Source: Varanus komodoensis
Taxonomy: Eukaryota; Chordata; Lepidosauria; Squamata; Varanidae
NCBI RefSeq assembly: GCF_004798865.1
Contig: NW_025336481.1
Span: 3,662,418 to 3,726,417 of the forward strand
Direction: 5' to 3'
DNA: 64,000 bases
In this document: one piece after another, positions 1-11,483 of the stretch
How the letters are laid out: every line of letters begins with the position of its first letter
Numbering within the stretch: position 1 is the first letter of the stretch
Notes under the pieces: generated by a model
What the model was told of the DNA's origin: nothing
Database searches by the model: none
What the model saw: only the letters and a program-made list of their open reading frames with translations
Program-made: the position numbers and the translations under genes

Positions 1-701
1 GAAGGTGTCCTGATGGCAAACAGGCTCTTTTGTGCTTTTATCTTCGAACAAGAATAGGACAGGGCGGTCCTTCATGCAGAGGACACCTTCAAAGAGAGCA
101 GGGAAGAGGACAGGGGGCCACCCTAACTGTGTCTCCCTTGTAATGTTAAGCCTGAGTTTCCCTTGGAGGGAGAGACACCGTTTCATCCGATCTCTGGGGT
201 GACCGTCATTTCAAAATTTAAGATTCTTTGCCCAGGACTGAAAAGCATTTCCCTGCCTCTCAGCTTACTGTGTGCACTGACAAAGGCGAAAAAAGAGGGC
301 CCAAAATTATGAATTGATAAAGCACGGAAAGGGTGTGTCAGGCGCTGGGCGTCGCAATTCTGTACGCGTTTCCACAAAACATCCCACTGAGTTTCGGGGC
401 AGTTCAGCACGGACTGGAGGCTAAAAGGCGAGTCAAAAGGAAGCGCTGGTCCCATCCTGCTCCCATACCTATTTCAGCTTTTCCCATTGCCATAAGATAG
501 GCAAACCCCGCATCTTGCGCTGCATCAGTGCAAAACACTGGACAGAAAATTTGACACACTAAGAATTTCAGCTTTCCTTCGTCGAGAAATCAAACGGCAT
601 GGAGTTGGTTTAGCAGCCCCCGTCGTTAAAAATGCCTTGGGTCTTGCAGAGCAAATACTGAGAGAGAGGGCAAGGAGAGAGACGGCATTAGAACCCCTTA
701 C
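1..701. other. UCKL1 intron 8 (partial)
   Basis: This is intron sequence downstream of the microexon. No exon of the phosphoribosyltransferase-like domain and no recognisable repeat was seen here. Confidence 0.7.
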
Positions 702-718
702 CTGACGCTGAGCTCACG
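702..718 (-). CDS. UCKL1: UCKL1 coding exon 8, 17-nt microexon
   Basis: Only 17 bases lie between a strong acceptor (pyrimidine-rich tract ending GCTGCAG, AG at 719-720) and a GTAAGG donor at 701. They read CGTGAGCTCAGCGTCAG and encode RELSV plus two bases of the next codon. The vertebrate protein continues ...QLEERELSVRAAL..., so the exon joins exon 7 in phase 0 and leaves phase 2 for the next exon, which is off the left edge. Confidence 0.9.
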
Positions 719-1374
719 CTGCAGCAACAACAGAAAGAACATCGTGCAACCAGTGTTAAAATAGTGGGAACGCCAGCAGGGCATTAAAAGACAAAAGGGG
801 AGATAAAAACAAAGAAGGAAAACAGACATGGATTTCCCAAATTCACAGCACTTGGGAGCACTTAGCATCGCAGGAATCATTTTTTCTACAGAAGCCGGAC
901 TCTCAGCTTTGCTCCTGGCAGCTCTCAGGACCAGAAGTGAGCTTCGAAGGTAGTCACGGCCAGGTGAACGGCTCTTCCAAAGACCGACAGGTGTGATGGG
1001 CTTTTCCCTTGTACTGTGGCACGCACCTGTGTCTTTTGATCAAGGTTAGAATTTGGTCTTAATCGTGACAGAGCTGCACAGTATCCAGATGGCATTCCTA
1101 CCAGTTTCACTCATCATCATGATTATATTTTTATACTGCCCATAGTCAGAGCTCTCTGGGTGGTTTATAGCAATACTCACAGAATCAAACACTCAAGTCA
1201 CCCATCCCACTTCTAACCAGGCCTGGCCCTGCTTAGCTTCCAAGATGAGGTGGGATCAGGCACTTCAGGCTACATGGAAGCTGGGGTCTCTAGGCATGTA
1301 GAGAAGAAGACCTGAGCTGGACCACCATCATTCTTTTCCCTTGATGTCATTATTTGCCTTTCTGGCCCTTTTTT

Positions 1375-1394
1375 GGGGAGGGGGTGGGGGAGGG
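1375..1394 (+). other. G-quadruplex-type G-run
   Basis: Four runs of three to five G separated by single bases, a sequence able to form a G-quadruplex; the C-rich strand is the sense strand of UCKL1. Confidence 0.5.
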
Positions 1395-2504
1395 AGAGGC
1401 ACAGGAAGCAAGGAAGTTAAACCCGCTCTCTGCCTATGATCCCAAGATGTCTCGAACATCCCCACAGCTCCTCTTTAATCACATCCACTCAGTTAGGAAT
1501 GGATAATAATTTACTTTCAGTTCAGTTTGGTAAGTATTTTCCAAAATGCAAAGATTTCTTCATATCTGAGAAGGAGATGACTTGAGATCGAAAAAACGCA
1601 AATGTCAGGGAAACCAAAACCAACAGATCTGACCATGCGGGTCCAGGGCTTCAACAGCCAGCCCTTGAATGACTGTGCAGTCAGCCATGTATGTGGTACA
1701 GTCACCCTTTCTTCCTGCTGTCTCCTAAGTGCTAATAACTGGCTGTAGGTGAGTGGGAATAGCTGTGCCTATCAAAACTGACTGGAGCAGAAGGGTGAGA
1801 TTTATCTCATGCTTCATAAGGATTACAAGATCTGCAACTTTGGCCACGTTTGGGCAGACGGAACTCGAGATTACAACAAAGAAGCAAGCAAGCAAACAAA
1901 CAAACCGATGTGGGAGAAGACAAAACTGACAGATCTGGCAATCCTTAGCCTCAATGATATTCCTGATCAACCCGCGTCTCTGGCTTCTGACACAGAAGGA
2001 CCTGGGCTCACGGCAAAGCCTGGCTTAGCACGCTGAATAGGCCAAGTTTTGTCCCAGGCAGTTCCTGGTACAGCTACCCAAGACCTATTGCTGCCAGTCA
2101 GAGTTGGCAATATTGGGCTACAAGGCCTGACTCACCGTAAGGCTATGGTCTGGGATGCTCACGTGGCCTGGCAGAGGAACTGGCAGTTTTCGCCAGCAGC
2201 TTTCTCTGTTTCTTTGAAGGCTTGCGCAAACGGGTTTGAGCCTCTGGAAGTCCCCGCTTCCCACGAATGACACGCCCCACAGTATTTCTCCAGTTGTGTG
2301 CAATTCCACAGAGGGGCAGAATGGAATCCAGGGATTAGCCCACAAACGACCTCCTTTCTTTTGTGAGGTTGTGCTGCATGAGCTCAAGAGTTTTAAAAAG
2401 GGGATGGTGAGAAATAAAAACCACGCATCTGTTGCCAAGAGGAAATGAGCCGTTTCAGCAGCAGCTTAGAAGCTATACCCACTCCGGGGAAAAGGGCTTT
2501 CCCC

Positions 2505-2625
2505 AGCCTGGTGCCCTGCAGACGCTGGACTGCGGCTCTCATCATCCCCCGCTCAGCACACATAGTGGCTGTGGATGATGGGAGTTGTAGCCCAACAGGT
2601 CTGGGGGAGGCTGATGAAAGGCACA
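2505..2625. mobile_element. Palindromic MITE-like element
   Basis: Two inverted arms, CTGGACTGCGGCTCTCATCA on the left and the near-complementary TGATGGGAGTTGTAGCCCAA on the right, flank a short loop; outer ends read CCTGGTGCCCTGCAGA and TCTGGGGGAGGCTG. The same arm pair recurs many times in this window, which marks a non-autonomous, foldback-type DNA element. Confidence 0.6.
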
Positions 2626-2804
2626 AAGTGTGAAAGATTACTCCCATTTGGCTCTTGCTTGCTGGGCACCCCTAGGGATGCGGACACGCTGATAACTGAA
2701 TCAAGACGAAACCCCGTGTGAATTCCAGTCGACCGTTCAGTTCATCAGTCAACTAAATCTGCACAAACAGAGAAGAAAAGCATCCAGTCCTCATGCTTCA
2801 CCGT

Positions 2805-2925
2805 GGTATCCCCCAACTGTGTTGGACTACAACCCCCAGCATCTGTGTGACCGGCAGGGAGATGATGGGGATAGTAGTCCAAGGCAGCAAGAAAGCACAA
2901 GGCTGGGAGAGGCTGCAGCAGAAAC
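2805..2925. mobile_element. Palindromic MITE-like element
   Basis: Left arm GTTGGACTACAACCCCCAGC and right arm GATGGGGATAGTAGTCCAAG are inverted copies around a short loop. It is a second copy of the family within 300 bp. The left arm (2826-2844) resembles a ZNF143 site. Confidence 0.65.
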
Positions 2926-3229
2926 GCACACGAACGATGGGATGGGGAACTGCTCCCTCCTGACGCCTGTCTGAAGGGCACGCGGCCACTCCGGATTCTG
3001 CCAGCGCCTTCGTTAAACATCAGCCTATCGCTCCCCGCACCCCCACAGCCCAGTCGCTGGGGCACCTTTCTCAGTGGATCAGAGGGCTTTTAAGCGCCCC
3101 GTCAAAGCGACGCCTCCGCCGAACGCGGTGGCCAGGACCAAGCCACATCACTGCACTCCACCCACGCAGTCAACTGACTTACCAGTGCTGCGCACGGTGC
3201 AGGACAGACCAGTTTACAAAAAATCAAAG

Positions 3230-3253
3230 CAAGCAAGCAAGCAAGCAAGCAAA
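3230..3253. repeat. (GCAA)n simple repeat
   Basis: Five to six tandem AAGC units in UCKL1 intron 7. Confidence 0.85.
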
Positions 3254-4599
3254 TGCAACCCCAGGAGGACAAAAAAACCCAAAGCCCCACAAAATCCTCC
3301 CAACCAACAACCAGATGTGAACTTGCAACGGGGGCGCATGGAAGCTCTGGGGACCACACGGCGCTGCCAGCGCTCTCCCGGGGCCTTCCCGAGCCCGCGC
3401 AATGCGGACAGCAAAGGATTCACGTTCTCTGCGCATGCGGCTTCACGCCTTGGAGGGCCGAGAGGCACCGTGTCCCTTTCCCACGTAGCTTCCTCACTGG
3501 GTGCTCCTTTCTGTGGCTTCCTAGGTGGCTGGAGCGAGGCGAAGGGGCTGGCCTGGCTGGAGCTGGAGCAACTCACTCCTCCAACAGGACTGGCATTTCT
3601 CGAATGTTGCTCTCCTTGCGCCACCAGCTGCCCTGGCCCAGCCCTGGGCTGGATCCACACTGCCCCCCGCCCGTCCCTGCGCAGAGACTGTGGGGTAATC
3701 CGCATGCTATGTTGAACCCCAAGCACAGTGCGTAATTGTAACATGAACATGCGGGGCTCCAAAGCCGGTCAGAACCCCAGGCATGGGCAGGGGAAGTTTC
3801 AGTCTTCCTACCTGCCCACTGCAAAATGCGCGCCTGCCACAGGGACCCCAAAAGAAAGAAGGGGAATCCGCCATCCTTCCTTTTTCAGTCCCTGCAAGGC
3901 AGGGTGAATTATTTGCCGGGAAGGGTGTGTTGCCGGATGGGAGGTTCAGGCTTCCCCTCCCTGTGCACAGCGGTCCAATTTAGTCCTAGCTTGCAAGCAC
4001 TGGCTGCTGATCCGCAAACCAGTCCCCCGGGTCCTCGTTTTGGGTGGCTTGTGAAGCGGTTCTGTGCCTGGGAAAGGCCCCAGACAACTGGCCTGCCACA
4101 AGCGCAGAGCATCCACAGTGACACGTGGTGGCAATCTGGTCAGTCAGCCTACTGGTTAGAGCAGCCTCCTTCGATCGATGCCCTCCGGAGGTTTTGCATG
4201 TTAACTCCCATCAAGGTGGCTGATGACTGGGGATGCTGGGAATGGCAGTGCAGAGTATCTGCAGGGCACCAAGTTGGAGAAGACTGGATCCGAGAGTTGC
4301 GGGGAGACGGGAAGGCTGGTGCTGAAGCCCACGCACAGCCGTGGGTCTCACTGGGAGGCTTCTGGTTTAGCCTAATTCGCAGGGTTGTTGTGAAGATAAG
4401 CTAGAACGGGGGCAGAACCATGTATTTTGCCTGGAGGTCCTTGAAGTGGGTGGGACGGAGGGGTACAAACCCAGTAAGTCGGACTCAGACAGGAGCGGAC
4501 CGTCCAGGTGGAGTCAGTGTTGCTGGACTGCACCATTTCAGATTTTGGGGGGAAGCAGTGCTCCTCCAGGTAAAAAGGCTTATGCATGCTGTTATTTTA

Positions 4600-4780
4600 A
4601 AAAAATACCATTTTAATGGTGTTAACGGTCACTTTTGATGTCATTTATTTTATTGGTTATATATTGTTTCTTATATTGGCATTGATTGTTTCGGTGTATT
4701 CTGATTTTCATGACTGTGAGCCGTCCTGAGATGGCATACATAAAGGACGGCATATAAAAGTGTTAAACAGATAAATACCA
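4600..4780 (+). mobile_element. L2-like LINE 3' tail
   Basis: A T-rich stretch leads into GACTGTGAGCCGTCCTGAGA and ends GGACGGCATATAAAAGTGTT. It is a diverged form of the GTGAGCCGCCCCGAGG...GGGGCGGCATAGAA tail seen on the L2-like elements elsewhere in the window. Only the terminal part remains. Confidence 0.55.
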
Positions 4781-5279
4781 GCCCCGGCCGTTATTATGGT
4801 TTCTTCCATTTCTATACCAGCCTGCAGCTGACACTCTCTCGCTGGCTTGGGCTGGAGGTGTTCCGACCCAGAGTCCTTCCACTCGGCCCTGCGCGGCCCC
4901 TCGGCATCAGCGTTCCAGCGCACGCGCGCGAGCGAGCAAGCGAGTGAGCGAGGGCGGCCTCATGCGTCCTGGCAGGTGTGAGCCACACTCTCATGCGCAT
5001 GGAGGGCCCCCGGATCGGGAGCGTGCGCGTGCATGCGCAGGCGTGTGTGGGAGGGAGGGAACCCAGGGTGGTGCCAAGGGGTGCTTGCACACCTGCCCCT
5101 GTGGGCAGCGTGTGCAAGGACATGGGGGCTCCCACGGCGGTCAACCACACGCCCCAAGAGGGAGGGCCACAGGTGGGGCGTGGGCGCAACTGCACCCTCC
5201 CACCCATGCTCCCCAGCACCTGGAGGACAACAGACCGCTCCCCACGGTGGACAGCTTTTCCCCCAGATACGTGTGCAGC

Positions 5280-5420
5280 CCCCTTTTAAATCCACCCAGC
5301 TTGGCCGCCTTCACTCTATCCCGCGGTTGTGAATTCCACAGTTCAACTATCTGCTGGGTCAAGTCCTTCCTTTCCTCGGCCCCCCGACACTCACCTTCGT
5401 GGAATGAACCCACTGATTTC
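5280..5420 (-). mobile_element. CR1-type LINE fragment
   Basis: The minus strand reads ELWNSQPRDRVKAAKLGGFK, matching the LWNsLPrevveA..l..FK motif at the C-terminus of CR1 reverse transcriptases. Only this short C-terminal coding piece is visible. Confidence 0.55.
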
Positions 5421-5599
5421 TAATATTGGGGGCGGGGGGAGAAAAATGCCTCCCTCCCCCTTCTCCACGACCTGCTCTCAGTCCTCAAAGAAGGGGCTGC
5501 TGGATGCTGCTGATGGCTTCCCCCAACAGAAAGCGGAGGAAGGAAGAAGAGGAGCGGCTGTCCTTGATTGGAGGCTAACAGACACAGAAGGCTCTGTGG

Positions 5600-7715
5600 A
5601 CACGGGGGCAGCTACGGGGACTCAGGGGGGAAGTGCCCATGGCATACTCAAATTGTTAATTCTCAAGGAAACAAAAGCCGGATGAAGCCAAACACGTACC
5701 CTGGGTTTCAAGAAAGCCAATTTAATAAACCCAGAAGGATAAGCAAAGTCTCACGGCAAGTGACTCTAATGAGAAAAGGAGTCCAAGAAATGTGGGAGTT
5801 AAAAAAAGGAAATTCTAAAGGCACAAGTACAAAGAATTCCAAGAAGGAAAAGGGGTAGAAAACAACAGAAGAAGCCCAGGTGGCTCCACAAAACGCTTGG
5901 AGATGATTTGAAAACAAAAAGGACATGCATAGGAAGCCCAGGCTACACAGAAGGACTACGGGCAGGTAGCACGGAGTTGCAGGGAAGGCTAAAGCTAGGA
6001 ATGAACTGAGACTCGTGAGGGATGTGAAAAGCAGCAGCAGCAGCACCTTCAGATATATCCAGAGCAAAATACAGAGAAAAGAAATGGGGGTCCAACTACT
6101 CAATGTGGAAGGCAAAATGCTAACACTCCATTCCTACTCTGGCTCAGTCTTCTCCCCAAATATCTATGACCTTCCTGAAAAGGGGGGAGTACAAACTGAA
6201 GGAGCAGGATGGCAGCTCAGGATTGACAGGCAAATGGTGAAGGATCATCTAATTGGGTTGAATGAGTTCAAATCTCCAGGGACCAGTGGATCCCATCCTA
6301 GATTCATAAAGGAGCTGGTGGAAGAACTCTCAGAACCGCTGCCTATTCTCTCTGAAAAATCATGGAGGACAGAGGAAGTGCCAGACGAGCAGAGAAGGGC
6401 TAATGTTGGCCCTGTCTTCCAGAAAGGGGAAAAAACGAATTTGGGAACTGTCTGACACTAATCCTTGGGAAAATTCAGGAGCGGACGACAAAGCAGTTCG
6501 TCTGCAAGCACCATCAAAGTCATGCAGCGATTCCTAGAAGCCAGCATGGATTTCTCAAGAACAAATCCTACCAGACTAGTCTGGCTTCAATTTTTGACTG
6601 GGGAACCTCCCTGATGGACTGTGGGAACACTGTGAATATAATCTATCTCGACTTCAGCAAAGCTTTTCACAAAGAGCGCCATGATTTCCTGATTAGTGGA
6701 CAAGGTGGAACACCGATTGGGTGGATCCACAGTTGGCTACAGAATCGGACTCAAAGAACGCTCATCAGTGCCTCCTTCCCAAACCGGGGTACCGCTGGGT
6801 TCAGTCCTGGCCCAGTGCCTTCAACATTTTCATTATGACTTGGATGAGGAAGTACAGGCAAAGATTATCAGATCTGCAGATGGCACCAAACTGGGTGGGA
6901 TGGCTAATAGCCTGGAAGACAGACAGAAGGTTCAGGGTGATCTGGATAGGCTGGAGTGCTGGGCTGGAAAAAGAGAGCATGACTCAACGGGGACAAATGC
7001 CAAGTCCTGACCTAGGAAAAGGACACCAAATACATTACTACACAATGGGAAATACCTGGCTCAACAATAGTGCAAGTGAGAAGGATCTTGGAATTGTTGA
7101 TCGCAAGCTGAAGATGAGTCAACCATATGACGTGGCTGCACAGAGGGCAAATGCTATTTTAAGCTGCATGAATAGAAATATTGCTTCCAACTCCCATGAA
7201 GTATTAGCCCCCTTTACTCGGCACTGGTTAGGCCTCCTCTGGAGTCCTGTGTCCAGTTCTGGGCACCACAGTTTAAGAAGGGTGCGGACAAGCTGGAAAG
7301 GGCTCAGAGGAGGGCAACGAGGATGATCCTGGGACTGGAAACAAAGCCCTGCGAGGACAGAGGGAAAGACCTGGGCATGCTTAGCCTCAGGAAGACTGAC
7401 GGGAGACAGGAGAGCATTCTGCAAGTACTTGAAAGGCTGGCACAAAGAGGAAGGACGGGATCTCTTCTCGATCATCCCAGAGTGCAGGACAGAGGACAAT
7501 GGGCTTAAGTCACAGGAAGCCAGGTTCCCACTGAACATGGAGAACTTCCTGGCTGTCAGAGCAGCACAGCAATGGGACCAACGACTGGGCAGGTTGTGGG
7601 CTCGCCCACCCTGGATTCGTTCAAGGCAGCCGTCTGAGAGGGATGGTTTAACTCAGCAGTGAGCAGGGGGTTGGGACCCGACGACCCTCGGCCCACTCCA
7701 CTATTCCATGAGAAA
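5600..7715 (+). mobile_element. CR1 LINE, long decayed copy with reverse transcriptase
   Basis: Successive plus-strand reading frames match the CR1 ORF2 order. At 6240-6455 are the thumb-side motifs (FKSPGTSGSHPRFIKEL, SEKSWRTEEVPDEQRRANVG). At 6614-6680 is the core IIYLDFSKAFHKERHDF, where family members have YLDFSKAFD. Then come TKLGGMANSLEDRQKVQGDL (6890-6940), SASEKDLGIVDRKLKMSQ (7065-7120) and a final W-x-LP-type region, ending in CAGCAGTGAGCAGGGGGTTG before 7715. Several frame changes and internal stops show it is dead. The 5' end is uncertain; an Arg/Lys-rich segment typical of the upstream domain starts near 5690. Age looks old from the number of breaks. Confidence 0.85.
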
Positions 7716-8061
7716 GCGATCAATTGCCTTGCTGCTGAGCAGCTTGGCCTCTGGGGCAGCTTTTGCATTCCTGCCTGCAGGAACAATGAACTCAAGAACA
7801 ACGAAGACTTCCTCCCTCTCCGAGGCCAACCGAGACGTGTCATTTAAGCCCCTGGAACTGGTCTGGAACTTGTTCTGGAGCTTTGGAACAAGGCCGAACC
7901 ATTCGGGAAGGAGGCCAGCCAGTTTCTCAACCCACCGTGAAGTTTACCCGAGTCATTCACTCAGCCTCCGGTCATGAAACCTGGGAAACCTTTGCCGCAG
8001 GTCCTGCCCCACTGGAGCCCCCCAAGACACAGGTCACGCCACCCACGAAAACAGCCCTTAC

Positions 8062-8123
8062 CTCTTCCAGCTGGCTGTGCACGTGCTGGACGATTAGGTC
8101 AATGGCTATGGTGTTCCCACTGC
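8062..8123 (-). CDS. UCKL1: UCKL1 coding exon 7
   Basis: A 62-nt exon completes Gly271 and encodes residues 272-291, [20 protein letters not shown]. This is the C-terminal helix of the kinase core and the start of the linker to the phosphoribosyltransferase-like domain. The acceptor is GCTTTAG at 8124-8130 and the donor GTAAGG begins at 8061. The phase (2 + 60 nt) fits exon 6 and exon 8. Confidence 0.95.
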
Positions 8124-8789
8124 CTAAAGCCGAACAGAGAAGGGGAAAGGGTATGCCAACCAGAGACTAGCAATGATCACAACGAGCCACCAGCGGGCGC
8201 CAGCGCAGTCCGTCAGCGCAGGCAGGGAACTGGGGGATACACTCTCCCCCGCCCTGACTGTGGACGCGCTCACGGCGATCCTGGCAATATCGGCAGATTC
8301 CCACACTAGTGGCAAGAATGCAGTTTTAAAAGTGCACACAGTAAGAAATGCACAATTTTGAAAGCTTGTGATGGTTTAGCCCGCAGGTGCTAAGCCGTGT
8401 GAGCACATCTGAACAATGCACACTTTTTTTGAAAGAACCAAAACACAAGCTGCAAATGAGACAGGAGCAAGCCAAACCAAGCTTCGAAAGCATTTATGTA
8501 TTTGGTTTCTATCCTGCCATTTTCTTTTTTAAAGCACTTAAAGCGGCTAATATCATTCTCCCGCTCTTGATCTTATCCCCAAAACAAGAGCCCTGGGAGG
8601 TGGGTTGGGCTGAGAGTCTGTGACTGGCCCAAAGTCACCCAGTTGGCGCCATGGCTGAGCGGGGACTCGAACCCGGATCTCCTGGATCCCAACCCTGCGC
8701 TCTTAACCACTACATCACACCGGAAGTTCAGGGAGGTTCACACTCCGCCTCTAACCTGAATCGCCCGTCAGCCCAGGTGGGAGTCCTAC
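8124..8789. other. UCKL1 intron 6
   Basis: A short intron of 666 bp; its middle and right part is one tRNA-derived SINE, the remainder is plain sequence. Confidence 0.8.
8490..8727 (-). mobile_element. tRNA-derived SINE
   Basis: On the minus strand it starts GTGATGTAGTGGTTAAGAGC (box-A-like) and has GGGTTCGAGTCCCCGCTCAG (box B). The body CCAACTGGGTGACTTTGGGC and CAGACTCTCAGCCCAACCCA follows, then an AT-rich tail. This squamate SINE structure is shared by at least eight copies in the window. It is antisense to none: it lies in the same orientation as UCKL1. Confidence 0.85.
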
Positions 8790-8979
8790 CTCGAGGGACG
8801 ACGATGTCAGCCAGCCGCATGGTGGGTTGAATGTACTGGTCAAAGGCTGGCTTGACAAATTTGTTGTACTGCTTTATAACTCCATCGATGTCCCTGCCGC
8901 GCTCGCTGATGTCTCTGCGCAGGCGCCGGACCAGCCGGATGTCGGAGTCCGTGTCGACAAAGATCTTCATGTCTAGAAG
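8790..8979 (-). CDS. UCKL1: UCKL1 coding exon 6 (lid region)
   Basis: The exon encodes residues 208-270 plus one base of Gly271: [20 protein letters not shown], then [20 protein letters not shown] and [20 protein letters not shown], ending VPR. This is the most conserved block in the window; the Arg-rich [13 protein letters not shown] corresponds to the lid helix that contacts NTP phosphates in UCK enzymes (family knowledge). The acceptor CATCCAG lies at 8980-8986 and the donor GTAGGA starts at 8789. A SINE in antisense orientation abuts the donor side at about 8490-8727. Confidence 0.98.
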
Positions 8980-10884
8980 CTGGATGGGAAACAACATGGA
9001 ACTATGAAAAGACAAGAGAGATCCTGCCGAGTGCCAGCAAGCAGAGGGACTAGTTTGCACACGAGGGGCCAACCCAAAGTTTGGTCCTTCCTACCAATGC
9101 TTTTAATCCAGATGGCTCTTCCTGAGAGGCTAGTTTGCTAAATGCAAGGTCTGGCTATTTTCTCTAAGGGCAGGGATATTCTGCATAGAGCAAATGCCAA
9201 ATATTTGCCTCGCTTCGCAATTTGAAGTGGCAATGCCCAAAGACAGGTTGACCACCTCAGTGAGAGATACGCCTCACTAGCAAGCTGGTTAAAATGTCAG
9301 AAACTCCTAAATCCCCTCCAGACTCCCTGCATTTTCCAAGTGGAAACTGTGTGCATCAGGTTTTGTAGGTGGCATATTCAACAAGAAGGAAGTCCATCAA
9401 GGGAGGAAACTTGGAAGCTCAGAAGCTCAGGTGCAACCATGGAGCTTGGCATACAGCTGCTGGGTTGGGACCTTGGAGCAGGAAGCTCAAAAGCCTCCAA
9501 GATTCATTACTTTGTCTCTGAGACCAGAATAAATCCCACTTTGCAGAGCCTCTTCTACTGAGAATTCCTCCACTGGCCACAAGAGGGCAGTGCCACCTCA
9601 GTTTAGGCTGGCCTGTCCGCTCAGGACCCCTTTCCAAGCCAAATGCAGGCCCATCTCATGCTTTTCATATGATTTTAAGCAGAAGAGGAAGGGAATGCAG
9701 TGGCCCCTGCAGATTTTTTGTGGGGGCTGCCATTCTTATAATCCCCAACCATGTAGGCTGTGGCTGATGAGAACTGTAGTATTCCCACGCAAATCTCAGA
9801 CGCTAAGTAGGCGCAGGCCTGCTTGAAATCTGCATGGATGTTGCAAACACTGTAAGAAAGGAAGATGTTTGCTTTGCTGAAGCAGCTTCGCTTGCTCTTG
9901 TTTCCCAGGAAGGGGTCAAATTTGTGGCACGTTGACAGCCTTGGAAAGAGAGGGGGAAAGGAAGCCAACGCTTACTAGCTTGCGCTTTGACTTTGAGCAT
10001 GAAGTAAGAGCTACACCTAGCCCGAGCAACATCCATGCTATCAGGAAGCCCTGAGCCGGAGGGATGCATGGAAGTTTATCTTGGCCAGTTTATTTAAAGT
10101 TTATTATCTGCTCCCATCCTTCATCACTGCATTCAATCAGCTGTGCGTTACCTTTCACACCACCGCTTTTGTTTTTTCCAGGGGGCTTTGGCTATGGGGT
10201 GGTACAGAAATAAATAAATCCTCAAAGAGTTTTATTATCATCCTCGAATCTAAATGGAGGAGGCCAGGGCTGGACCAGGCCACTGGGGGAATACCGCTGG
10301 GACAGAAAGACCGGAGGGGAAAGCTATCAAGAAGGAGCACGCAAAGGAAAGGAAAACTCAGGAAGCAACAGTGCAGAAAGAAGATCTGGACGTGCCTAAA
10401 GGTGATGCCGATACTGGGATGGCAGCGCCGGGGGTCTGCAGGCCCGTGCTTGGCCGAGAAAACAGGGCACCGCGCAGCCTGTTGTCCTGCCATGGTGTGC
10501 GCGCTCACAATCTGGCCTGCAGAACAAAGCTCACTCAACGAGAAACCTGCCTGTCTTTAAGGAGCGGCAGGGCTTGGCTGTATGTCCATCTAGTCCCGTG
10601 TTTACTTGGATTGGCAGCAGCGTGCCAGGATCTCAAGGCGTTTCCTCCCCAGCCCAGTCATGCCACCTTAGCTCATTTTAATCCAGGATGCTGTCGTCTG
10701 AGCCCAGGTCCTTCCACAGGCAGAACATGCGCACTACAAACCTCCCCCCGCAAGTCTTCTCTTCCGAAATCAAATGGCCAGGCGGCTTCTAAAAATGGTG
10801 CATCGGAGCTCTGATCCTGACAAGCATGCTTCCAGAAAGGACAGGTGAAAGGATCTTGTGAAGATGCTAGAAGTCCGGTCTTAC
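8980..10884. other. UCKL1 intron 5
   Basis: About 1.9 kb. It contains one degenerate palindromic element near 9.7 kb; no exon, SINE or LINE was otherwise recognised. Confidence 0.7.
9710..9800. mobile_element. Degenerate palindromic MITE-like element
   Basis: TTATAATCCCCAACCATGTA and GGCTGATGAGAACTGTAGTA resemble the two arms of the palindromic family, with several mismatches. Confidence 0.35.
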
Positions 10885-10956
10885 CTTCAGCAGCTCTTTA
10901 TCAGCGAACGCCATGATGCCTTCGAATATAATCACGTTGGCTCCATAGAGAGTTTT
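10885..10956 (-). CDS. UCKL1: UCKL1 coding exon 5
   Basis: A 72-nt phase-0 exon encodes residues 184-207, [20 protein letters not shown] followed by ELLK. The hydrophobic strand NVIIFEGI is the Walker-B-like beta strand conserved in uridine kinases. The acceptor CTTCCAG lies at 10957-10963 and the donor GTAAGA starts at 10884. Its neighbours in the protein (exons 4 and 6) join without gap or overlap. Confidence 0.97.
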
Positions 10957-11094
10957 CTGGAAGCAAGAGACGCAATGTAAAGGCAAAGAGGGAGAAGGCG
11001 AGCAGAAGAGGGACCGCCGCTTGTTCCTTCACAAAGCCATTCAGTGAAAATACTTTCAGGGAGAAGACAGAAAAGGACTCATAAGAAGCCCAGT

Positions 11095-11222
11095 CCAGTC
11101 CTTGCCAACCTGCTGACCTCCAGCTGCGCTGGGCTTGTAACTCCCACCATTCAGTGAGCAGGCATGATGGGACTCATAGTCCAAGCATATCTAGGGAGTG
11201 CCAGGTTGGGGAAAGCTGGTCT
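11095..11222. mobile_element. Palindromic MITE-like element
   Basis: The element runs from CCTTGCCAACCTGCTGACCT through GGGCTTGTAACTCCCACCAT and the inverted arm ATGATGGGACTCATAGTCCA to GGTTGGGGAAAGCTGG. Both outer ends and both arms of the family are present. Confidence 0.6.
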
Positions 11223-11483
11223 AATGTTCTTTTATAAGGACTTTCAGGTGCAATGCTATAGGTGCCAAGACAGGGAGAAGCCTGTTGTAGGTCATTTCTC
11301 TGTCTAAACACATGTAGATTTGCACCTTAATTCTTGAAAGAGCTTACAGTGAGATCTGGGCACCACAGCACAATCCACCAGTAGCTGCCACTTGCGTGGG
11401 GACAACTGTCCATGAGAACATTTTATCTCCAAATACTGAACTAAGAAACCACGCAAAACTCTCTCACACATGCGTGGGCAAGC

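Larger units (their letters stand above)
719..8061. other. UCKL1 intron 7
   Basis: About 7.3 kb of intron. It holds two palindromic MITEs (2.5 and 2.8 kb), a GCAA simple repeat, an L2-like tail (4.6-4.8 kb), a GC-rich CpG-bearing block (4.85-5.24 kb), a short CR1 fragment and a long decayed CR1 (5.6-7.7 kb). A segment near 1120-1190 resembles another LINE 3' tail (AGAGCTCTCTGGGTGGTTTA). Nothing was recognised at 1400-2500 or 3300-4600. Confidence 0.7.

Noticed and set aside
1-660. Next UCKL1 exon left of the microexon
   Set aside because: The expected ALASAHQ...HTIIRDKETSRDEF sequence was looked for on the minus strand and not found; it must lie beyond the edge.
3074-3715. Plus-strand frame of 213 codons
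   Set aside because: It runs through a GCAA simple repeat and plain intron sequence; overlapping frames on the other strand are equally open.
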